A stretch of 16,391 nt of DNA from JAWOGN01 sp046496815 (GTDB lineage Bacteria > Desulfobacterota > DSM-4660 > Desulfatiglandales > Desulfatiglandaceae), in contig JAWOGN010000175.1 in assembly GCA_046496815.1 (NCBI GenBank), positions 1 to 16,391 on the forward strand, in the 5' to 3' direction. The translations under genes and the position numbers were made by a program. The notes beneath the pieces were generated by a model that was given only the letters and a program-made list of their open reading frames with translations, was not told the origin of the DNA and ran no database searches. This document shows, piece by piece, positions 7,900 to 14,356 of this stretch. The stretch's first letter is position 1. Each line of letters opens with the position of its first letter.

Positions 7900-9663
7900 T
7901 TGAATAAGAAATGGGGAATACCAAGAAGAATCGTTCGAGGCTTTTGCCCGGTTCTGCCGGTCATCTTTTGCCTGAGCCTATCCCAGGCGCAGGAGGAGGA
8001 GAAGACCTATTCCATTTCATTGACGAAGACGGCGGGAATCGAAAAAGACATCTACGAAGTCGAAGATAAGAAGGTTTTGGCAGAGGAGTATACGGTTCAA
8101 AAAGGGGAGTGGGTGTGGAAAGTCTTAAGGGAGAGAGGCTTATTACAACGTTACGGTGTGGCCGAACTCCTGTCGGTGCTCAAGGAACTGAATACATCGC
8201 TCGGCAATCTAAACCTGGTGCATCCGGGCGATAAGATCATCATTCCCCTCAAGATCGTACCGGTTACGGGACCTCGCACCCCTGCGGCGGTTGAGACGCC
8301 GACGCAGGCTTCGCTCACTGATTTGAAAGATGTAAACCTTGACGATTACACGGTTGAGCCCGGTGACAGCCTGACGCGGGTCATCGCGGGGCGCTATGAC
8401 CTTCCTAAAGGATATCTTTATAAGGAATACCTTGACATGGTCAAACAGCTGAACCCTTCCATAACGGATCTGAATCTTATTTACCCCGGACAAAGGGTCA
8501 GACTGCCGATCTTTTCTCCCAAAGTCGTGCGAAAACCCATTGAGCCGCCAAAACCGGAAAGCGTTACAGACGTGAAAGCGGACACGGAGGATCGGGGAGA
8601 AATCCAGGGCGTAAATGGTGTTGGGCCTCACCTCAAAATGATTTTTTCTGAAATGGGAGAAGACTGGGTTCAGACCGGCGAGCATTTCATCCCTTTGCCT
8701 TCAGGCGGACAGATAGACCTCAAGGCGGCATCGTTTCCGATTCTCAATCTTCAAGATGGGTTAAAGGTGATCGTAGACGTAAACAACAACCTTCCCCATC
8801 AGATGGCGAGGCTCATAGAGTCAAGTTGGGAAAGTTACCGGGTGGTCCATCTTTTAAAAGCGGATAATCTCGGTTCCGCTTTGAACAAGATCCTGATGGT
8901 GTGCAATTACCCGAAACTATCCAGAAATGAGGAAGCCCTTGAATTGAGCGGGGATATCCCGCTCCGGATCACCGGAGACTGGATTGTTACCCTTCCCGAA
9001 AACCGATCACCGGACAGGCCGGGCTTCGTCGTCATAAATCTTCGGGAATCTCCCACGCAGGCTATGCCCGCGGTGATCAGCGCGTACACAGAGCAATTGG
9101 GCGTCAAAATCATAGAGTACCCGTCCGGTGGGGGGCGGACCGATGCCGGGGTGGAAAGCACGGAGATGCTGGAAGGGGGAGTCGATTCAGCCTCCCGGGT
9201 GAGCGCGATACTGGACCTTGTGGGCCAATCCTATACCACCCAGGTGAAGATCCCCATCTTTCAAAAACAAGAAGCCGATTTTAAACTGGTTGTCAAGGCG
9301 GACTATTTTCTGAGAATTAAAGACAGAGATGCCGTCATTGATTTGACCGGTTTGGCCCCGGAAGTCATCTCTCTTCTCGAAGAGCACCAATTTTTGACCC
9401 TATCCTTGGCAGATGAGAAAGACCCGTTAGCGGTGGCTTCCAGAACACTGGACTTTATCGGGGTGGAATCTCAACAGGGCCCGCACTCCTTCCTGGCGGC
9501 GGACAGGGAAGATTCGAGAAATGTCCGCTTGACAGTGACGGGAATCGTTTTTTCGGACACATCCGGAAAGGCAGTGTTCGCAACACCGTTGCGCCTGCCG
9601 ACTGAAATCGTGTCATTTCTATCGACAAAAGATTACAGGGTCCTGGATCTTTCCGCATCGTGA
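7900..9663 (+). CDS. Exported protein with two LysM domains
   Basis: A 587-residue secreted or periplasmic protein. Residues 1-30 form a signal peptide: basic start (NKKWGIPRRIVRG), hydrophobic core (PVLPVIFCLSLS), and a likely cleavage after SQA. Two LysM domains follow, EEYTVQKGEWVWKVL to GDKIIIPL (about 62-117) and DDYTVEPGDSLTRVI to GQRVRLPI (about 149-204). Both carry NxNLVHPG/DLNLIYPG ends typical of LysM and may bind peptidoglycan. Both LysM copies are longer than the usual 44-50 residues, with extra sequence between helices. Residues about 205-587 match no family I know; no peptidase, amidase or transglycosylase motif is visible, so an enzymatic role is not supported. The neighbours suggest no partner. 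The protein probably acts as a cell-wall associated scaffold, which is inference. Confidence 0.85.
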   Translation: MNKKWGIPRRIVRGFCPVLPVIFCLSLSQAQEEEKTYSISLTKTAGIEKDIYEVEDKKVLAEEYTVQKGEWVWKVLRERGLLQRYGVAELLSVLKELNTSLGNLNLVHPGDKIIIPLKIVPVTGPRTPAAVETPTQASLTDLKDVNLDDYTVEPGDSLTRVIAGRYDLPKGYLYKEYLDMVKQLNPSITDLNLIYPGQRVRLPIFSPKVVRKPIEPPKPESVTDVKADTEDRGEIQGVNGVGPHLKMIFSEMGEDWVQTGEHFIPLPSGGQIDLKAASFPILNLQDGLKVIVDVNNNLPHQMARLIESSWESYRVVHLLKADNLGSALNKILMVCNYPKLSRNEEALELSGDIPLRITGDWIVTLPENRSPDRPGFVVINLRESPTQAMPAVISAYTEQLGVKIIEYPSGGGRTDAGVESTEMLEGGVDSASRVSAILDLVGQSYTTQVKIPIFQKQEADFKLVVKADYFLRIKDRDAVIDLTGLAPEVISLLEEHQFLTLSLADEKDPLAVASRTLDFIGVESQQGPHSFLAADREDSRNVRLTVTGIVFSDTSGKAVFATPLRLPTEIVSFLSTKDYRVLDLSAS

Positions 9664-9723
9664 AAGTGTGACCGTGTCGAGAAACTCGCCCTTATGCACC
9701 TATGACTTTTGAAAATTCATAAA

Positions 9724-9809
9724 TTTGTATCAATTTAGATTTTTGAAAGGACTCGTGAGCAGAACAACGGCCCCTATCGCAGTGTTTCAAAAATCTAAAT
9801 TGATACAAA
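9724..9809. repeat. Perfect 25-bp inverted repeat with 36-nt spacer
   Basis: The left arm, 9724-9748 (begins TTTGTATCAA, ends TTTTTGAAA), and the right arm, 9785-9809 (begins TTTCAAAAA, ends TTGATACAAA), are exact reverse complements. The spacer is 9749-9784. An 8-bp direct repeat AAAATTCA occurs at 9712-9719 and 9808-9815, close to the outer ends, though the right copy overlaps the arm. There is no T-run after the right arm. The structure lies 61 bp after the LysM gene and 55 bp before the HpaB-like gene. It may be a pair of operator sites, a long leader hairpin, or a tiny non-autonomous mobile element. The perfect symmetry over 25 bp is very unlikely to be chance. Confidence 0.85.
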
Positions 9810-9864
9810 AATTCACAATTGAAGCGCTTTTAAACCAGAATCTTTTTTGAGGGAGGATATTGCA

Positions 9865-11340
9865 ATGGCGTTGATGACACCGGAAGCATTTGAAGAGAGT
9901 TTGAAAAAGGTCAAACCGCGGATCTTCATGAACGGAAAGCAGATAGAAAGTGTTCTAGAAAACCGGAACACACGGACGGTTGTTGAGGCGAATAAAGCCA
10001 GCTATGCGTGGGCGTTGGATCCACGGTACAAAGATATTATGACCTGTTATTCTCCCTTGATTGACGATGTGGTCAATCGCTACACCTATGTGAGTGCCGA
10101 CAATGAGGATTTGGTCAAAAAGGCTGAGGCCGGAACATTTACCGCGGAGATGCTGGGAACCTGCATATACCGCTGCGTGGGATATGACGCGTTTCATTCC
10201 CTTGCGAGTACCACCTGGGAGATGGACAGGGACTTAGGAACCGAATATCGACCTCGTTTTATGGAATACTTGAAAATGGTGCAGACAAAGGATCTCTCCG
10301 TGGCGGGCGCACTGACGGAGGCGCGAGGGAGTCGGAGCAAAAAGACCTTGGACTGGCCGGATCCCTACCTCTCCCTAAAGATTGTTGATAAAAACAAAGA
10401 AGGCATTGTGGTGCGGGGGGCAAAAATCAATATCAGTGGTGCCTATGCCAGCCACGAAATGGTGGTGTTACCGCAGGCGGCCCATTTTGAGGGGGAAGCG
10501 GATTACGCGGTGGCGTTTGCGACTCCAGTGGATGCGAAGGGAATCACCTTCGTGTGTCAGTATACGCCGTATTCGGCGGAGAGGGATTTGGCTGATGATT
10601 TCGAAGAATTGGGAAACCCGGTCTATGGCCAGCGAGAGACGTCTTTGGTGGTGTTCGACGATGTGTTTGTTCCTTGGGATCGGGTGTTTCATTGTGGCGA
10701 GTATCCATATTCCGTGAAGTTGGTGACACGGTTTGCACGGACCCATCGCATGACATGCGGCGGGACTTGCAAGGTAGGCTTTATGAACCAGATCATCGGC
10801 GCTTCCAAACTCATCCAGGAGTACAAGGGCCTTGAAAAGGCCACCCACATCAATGAGCAGCTTGCGGAAATGGTGGTCTTAAGAGAGACAGGCCGGGCTT
10901 GCGGATTGGCCGCGGCTCACCGAGGCGCTGAGGAACCGGTGGGTTCCGGGGTGTTTCTTCCCGATGAGTTGATGGGGAACGTTTCCAAATTGAATGTCTG
11001 CAACGCTTTCTGGCGGGTGATGGCGCTGGCCGGGGATATCGGCGGCGGCTTGATCGTTACGTTGCCCTCCCTTAAAGAATTAAAGAATCCCGAGGTAAAG
11101 AATTATGTGGAGGAGTTCTACAGCTTTGGCTCTGATGAGCCCACGGAAAACATCATGAAGGTGACCAAGTTGCTGCAGAACTGGACTGCGGGGCTTCATG
11201 GCGTCGGCACCTGGCATGGAGCGGGGCCGGTCATGGCCCAGAAGATCATGCTTCAGCGGGTGATCGACTATACGCATGAGAAAGAGCTGGTCAAGCGAAC
11301 GCTGAATCTGAAGGAGAAAGAAGTAAAAACCTCGCGTTGA
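9865..11340 (+). CDS. 4-hydroxybutyryl-CoA dehydratase / HpaB-family flavoprotein
   Basis: A 491-residue member of the family that unites FAD-dependent 4-hydroxyphenylacetate 3-monooxygenase (HpaB) and the [4Fe-4S]-FAD enzyme 4-hydroxybutyryl-CoA dehydratase (AbfD). The length fits. AbfD holds its cluster with Cys99, Cys103, His292 and Cys299. Here GTCIYRCVG supplies Cys100 and Cys104, and THRMTCGGTCKVG supplies His294 and Cys302, followed by Lys303. An iron-sulfur enzyme that needs no oxygen is therefore more likely than a true monooxygenase. Compared with AbfD as I remember it, the His-to-Cys spacing is one residue longer, Cys298 stands where Tyr296 is expected, and the acidic residue before HGAG (451-454) is missing, so the substrate is probably not 4-hydroxybutyryl-CoA. 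ATG 9865 is preceded by GGGAGG (8-nt gap). No partner flavin reductase of the HpaC type is nearby. Confidence 0.88.
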   Translation: MALMTPEAFEESLKKVKPRIFMNGKQIESVLENRNTRTVVEANKASYAWALDPRYKDIMTCYSPLIDDVVNRYTYVSADNEDLVKKAEAGTFTAEMLGTCIYRCVGYDAFHSLASTTWEMDRDLGTEYRPRFMEYLKMVQTKDLSVAGALTEARGSRSKKTLDWPDPYLSLKIVDKNKEGIVVRGAKINISGAYASHEMVVLPQAAHFEGEADYAVAFATPVDAKGITFVCQYTPYSAERDLADDFEELGNPVYGQRETSLVVFDDVFVPWDRVFHCGEYPYSVKLVTRFARTHRMTCGGTCKVGFMNQIIGASKLIQEYKGLEKATHINEQLAEMVVLRETGRACGLAAAHRGAEEPVGSGVFLPDELMGNVSKLNVCNAFWRVMALAGDIGGGLIVTLPSLKELKNPEVKNYVEEFYSFGSDEPTENIMKVTKLLQNWTAGLHGVGTWHGAGPVMAQKIMLQRVIDYTHEKELVKRTLNLKEKEVKTSR

Positions 11341-11448
11341 TGCGTATTGCGTATGCGCTTGTGTGATGGTCGTGACGCGCTTGATGGGACAATTGAAACC
11401 TCGAAAGGATAGCGGGATGAGAAGTGCCGAAGCCCTGAGTCATGAGTG

Positions 11449-12687
11449 ATGAAAGAAAACTATCCATCCATGTATCGTGTTCATCAGCAATTCGATGACA
11501 CGGCAATTGACGATGTCGCGGGTTCGATTCGTAAGGCATTCCGCCATATCACTTTTAAGCGAAGTGTGATGCCGGGTCAACGCGTGGCGGTGGCCGTGGG
11601 CTCACGGGGCATTCATGGGCTGCCTATCATCGTGAATGCCGTGGTGTCATGCCTCCGCGAGCGTGGCCTTGAACCATTCATCATCCCTGCCATGGGTTCA
11701 CACGGTGGGGCCGAGGCCGAAGGACAGTCCGCACTCCTCCATGATCTGGGTGTCACCGAGGCCACAGTAAAGGCTCCGGTGGTCAGCACGATGGATGTGG
11801 CCTCGCTGGGGCGACTCGAATCGGGTGCGGAAGTGTTTTTTTCCAAAGACGCGCTCAGCGCCGACCATTTCGTTGTCATCAACCGCGTGAAACCGCATAC
11901 GATTTGCCATGCGGAGGTCGAATCAGGGCTGTGCAAAATGCTTGCTGTGGGCTGCGGCAAGCATGAAGGGGCCTCCCGCATGCACCGATTCGGGCTGGCC
12001 GCTTCTATTGTTCCGGCAGCAAAGTTGATTCTCAGACATGCCCCCGCGTTGTGCGGGCTTGCGATCGTTGAAAATTCCTCGGAATTCACCCATACGTTGA
12101 AACTGGCGCTTCCGGAGGAGTTTGTTGATGTGGACCGGGATCTTCTGGTGCTTGCTCGGAGTCTATTGCCGAAAATTCCTCTGGATGATCTTGATATCCT
12201 TATCGTCGATGAGATGGGAAAGGACATCAGTGGTGCGGGGATTGATCCGAATGTCATTGGGTTCTGGCGTAGGGAGAGCGGCCCAAAAAGGCCTAATTAT
12301 CGGACGCTCATTGTGCTGGATATCACCCCCCGGTCGCATGGCAATGCCGTGGGAATCGGAATGGTGGACCTTACGACCGAAAGGGTGATCGAAAAAGTGG
12401 ATCTCAAGGCTTCTTATACCAATGCAATAACGACGGGTCTCTGGTCGAGTGTGCGATTACCCATTGCGCTGGAAAATGACAGGGCGGTCCTGAACACGGC
12501 CCTCGCAAAGGTGGCTGACCCGCGTCAGGTTCGAATGGCTCGGATCATCAATACCCTTAAGTTGGAGACTTTTTGGGCCACACAACCACTTCTGGGTGAA
12601 CTCGGCACCCACTCGGGCGTTACGGTGGATGAAACACCACGGCATCTTGCGTTTAATGACCAGGGAAGATTACTCCCCTTGAGTTGA
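11449..12687 (+). CDS. LarA-like protein (DUF2088), putative nickel-pincer isomerase
   Basis: A full-length member (412 residues) of the lactate racemase LarA superfamily. The founding enzyme racemises lactate with a nickel-pincer nucleotide cofactor covalently held by a lysine. Counting from the GTG at 11446, visible conserved parts are AVAVGSRGIHGLP (48-60), PAMGSHGGAEAEGQ (81-94, His86), VINRVKPHT (144-152, His151), ESGLCKMLAVGCGKHEGASRMH (159-180, with Lys164 and His180 as candidates for cofactor and nickel contacts), VDEMGKDISGAGIDPN (254-269) and SHGNAVGIGMVDLTT (297-311). This is the 'GKDISG.G.DPN' branch, distinct from classical LarA, and its substrates are mostly unknown. The start is uncertain: GTG 11446, ATG 11449 and ATG 11470 are all in frame and none has a strong ribosome site. 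It lies 108 bp after the HpaB-like gene. The cofactor genes larB, larC and larE are not in the window. Confidence 0.85.
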   Translation: MKENYPSMYRVHQQFDDTAIDDVAGSIRKAFRHITFKRSVMPGQRVAVAVGSRGIHGLPIIVNAVVSCLRERGLEPFIIPAMGSHGGAEAEGQSALLHDLGVTEATVKAPVVSTMDVASLGRLESGAEVFFSKDALSADHFVVINRVKPHTICHAEVESGLCKMLAVGCGKHEGASRMHRFGLAASIVPAAKLILRHAPALCGLAIVENSSEFTHTLKLALPEEFVDVDRDLLVLARSLLPKIPLDDLDILIVDEMGKDISGAGIDPNVIGFWRRESGPKRPNYRTLIVLDITPRSHGNAVGIGMVDLTTERVIEKVDLKASYTNAITTGLWSSVRLPIALENDRAVLNTALAKVADPRQVRMARIINTLKLETFWATQPLLGELGTHSGVTVDETPRHLAFNDQGRLLPLS

Positions 12688-12768
12688 CGCACGCGAAACG
12701 CCGGAAGTTTGCGAACTTGAGAGGCCGATCCAGGGAGTGTTCACAGCCCTCCCGCGCCCACCAACCAA

Positions 12769-12800
12769 TCGCTTACGTCTGGCGTGGCTCGTAAGGGCGA
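12769..12800 (+). other. Possible leader stem-loop before the nitroreductase gene
   Basis: CTTACG (12772-12777) pairs with CGTAAG (12790-12795) across a 12-nt loop. Outer TCG/CGA pairs extend the stem with a 2-nt bulge. It ends about 27 nt before the nitroreductase ATG in the 140-bp gap after the LarA-like gene. No T-run follows. It could be a leader structure or chance. Confidence 0.25.
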
Positions 12801-12827
12801 AGCCCGAATTGTTTCAGGAGATAAACA

Positions 12828-13478
12828 ATGGATCTTTTGAAGGGGATAGAAGAGAGGCGGAGTAGCCGGGCTTTTCTTGAGAGACCCGTGGAGAAGCATG
12901 TTTTAGAGAAACTTCTTGAGCTTGCCGTTCAGGCACCCTCTGCAATAAACCTGCAACCATGGGAATTTACGGTTGTGATGGGGGAGGAGAGAAAGCGGCT
13001 GAGCCGACTTTTGGTAAAGCGCATGCGGGAGATGAACATCTCATGCGGGCCCGGTGCGAAAAATCGGCTCCCGGATTATTTTGTGGAAAGGGAAAGAGGC
13101 CTCCTCAATGTGATGGTCCCAAACCTTCCGGAAAATACTGACTTTCAGGATTTCATCAACCACGGCAGTTGTGATTTCTATGGTGCCCCCACTGCAATCA
13201 TCATTACCCTCGATGATGTGTTTTCGGCTGCGAGATTGACCGATATCGGGATTGTCGTGGGGTATCTGGTTCTTGCGGCCCACGCCTTGGGACTGGGGAC
13301 ATGCCCGATCGGTCTGATTACAGCATTTGATGACGACATAAAGGAGACGTTGAGTTTACCGGAGCAAAAACAGGTGGTGATCGGCGTGGCGGTGGGTTAC
13401 ATCGATCCGGAGGCTCCGGTCAACCGGTCGAGATCGGTGAGGGTGCCCCTGGAGGATGTGGTTAAATGGAGGGAGTAG
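12828..13478 (+). CDS. Nitroreductase-family FMN oxidoreductase
   Basis: A 216-residue protein of the nitroreductase family, FMN-dependent NAD(P)H oxidoreductases that act on nitroaromatics, quinones, flavins or other acceptors. The N-terminal ERRSSRAF (9-16) is the phosphate-contacting arginine/serine motif of FMN binding, followed by APSAINLQPWEFTVV (36-50), a standard FMN-contact stretch. The DIGIVVGYLVLAAHALGLGTCPIG segment (about 146-169) is the conserved helix and loop before the final FMN contacts, and VVIGVAVGY (181-189) is the terminal strand. No ferredoxin-like extension is present. The ATG has AGGAG with a 7-nt gap. The 3' end overlaps the patatin gene by 13 bp, indicating translational coupling. 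The natural substrate cannot be read from sequence; the location suggests a redox step in the same pathway as the HpaB-like and LarA-like proteins. Confidence 0.9.
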   Translation: MDLLKGIEERRSSRAFLERPVEKHVLEKLLELAVQAPSAINLQPWEFTVVMGEERKRLSRLLVKRMREMNISCGPGAKNRLPDYFVERERGLLNVMVPNLPENTDFQDFINHGSCDFYGAPTAIIITLDDVFSAARLTDIGIVVGYLVLAAHALGLGTCPIGLITAFDDDIKETLSLPEQKQVVIGVAVGYIDPEAPVNRSRSVRVPLEDVVKWRE

Positions 13479-14356
13479 GGAGGGGTTCCGGTTATTCTTC
13501 CTCGAATTCCAAGATAGGGTTGGCCTTCTCTTCAGGGTTTTTCGGGTTTTTTGCGCATGCCGGTTTTCTGGCGGCCATTCGAGACGTGGAAATTGCTCCC
13601 ACCGCCTACTCGGGGGCGAGCTCGGGGGCCATCATTGCGGCCATGGCTGCATGTGAGATGAGTGATCAGGCCATAGCGGAGATCCTGTTCGCTCTGAGAA
13701 AAGAGGACTTCTGGGACCCCGACCCCTGGGGCGTTATTTTAAGAAGGGCCCTGGGATTTTTCAGGGGGTATACGGGTTACCTCAATGGGAAAGGGTTTGA
13801 GCGCCTCCTCGAAAACATCCCTGAAAGGCGAATTGAAAATTGTGAAAAACCTCTCGCAATCGCAGCGACCAACCTTACGGAAAGAAAAGAGGCTATTTTC
13901 AGCCGGGGCGACTTAATCAAGGCTGTTCAAGCATCGGGTGCCGTTCCCATCCTGTTTAAGCCCGTCGAGATCGCCGGCTCTTTTTACGTGGATGGCGGTG
14001 TCAGCAACAAGTGTCCTTTGAAAGCCCTGGCGGATCTCGTCGAGCTGGACACAATCATTGTCCATTTCATCGCATCAGAAAATGTGGGGCGGCGCGGGAA
14101 CGAATTCCTGGGGAAAAAGATGACGCCCTGGCATATTCAGTGTATTTCCGTCAACATTGCGCGACATGAGGCATACCGGCGGCAATTAGAGCTTGTGCGC
14201 ATGCGGGGTGTGGAGGTCCTTGAAGTGAGAACCGATGTGCCTGCTTTGGGACCCAACAAACTGAAACAGGGGCGTGCCGCGTACGACGGCGCAAAGGCTG
14301 CGGTCTTGAAAACCTTGAAAGGAAAGTTCCCGCCTCATTTGAAAAGTAGCTCGTAG
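13466..14356 (+). CDS. Patatin-like hydrolase
   Basis: A 296-residue patatin-like serine hydrolase, a family of acyl hydrolases and phospholipases using a Ser-Asp dyad. The nucleophile elbow is GASSG (50-54, Ser52) and the aspartate is in YVDGGVSN (Asp176). The AVQASGAVPILFKPV stretch (153-167) between them is also typical. The oxyanion-hole region, normally SGGGARG, reads SSGFFGF within FSSGFFGFFAHAGFL (21-35), so the usual Gly run and Arg are absent while the following Ala-His-x-Gly is kept. No signal peptide or membrane helix is obvious. The ATG overlaps the last codons of the nitroreductase gene, with GGAGG about 10 nt upstream. The final 22 bp overlap the end of radA on the other strand. 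The product may hydrolyse an ester, thioester or lipid; which one is unknown. Confidence 0.88.
   Translation: MEGVGRGSGYSSSNSKIGLAFSSGFFGFFAHAGFLAAIRDVEIAPTAYSGASSGAIIAAMAACEMSDQAIAEILFALRKEDFWDPDPWGVILRRALGFFRGYTGYLNGKGFERLLENIPERRIENCEKPLAIAATNLTERKEAIFSRGDLIKAVQASGAVPILFKPVEIAGSFYVDGGVSNKCPLKALADLVELDTIIVHFIASENVGRRGNEFLGKKMTPWHIQCISVNIARHEAYRRQLELVRMRGVEVLEVRTDVPALGPNKLKQGRAAYDGAKAAVLKTLKGKFPPHLKSSS

Noticed and set aside
9724..9809. Rho-independent terminator of the LysM gene
   Set aside because: The arms are AT-rich, the loop is 36 nt and no T-run follows the right arm on the plus strand.
9865..11340. Annotation as an O2-dependent 4-hydroxyphenylacetate 3-monooxygenase (HpaB)
   Set aside because: The conserved Cys/Cys/His/Cys set fits the cluster-containing dehydratase branch, and no HpaC-type flavin reductase lies nearby.
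11613..12257. 214-codon frame antisense to the LarA-like gene
   Set aside because: Serine/arginine-rich shadow composition and no ribosome site; the plus-strand protein is a clear family member.
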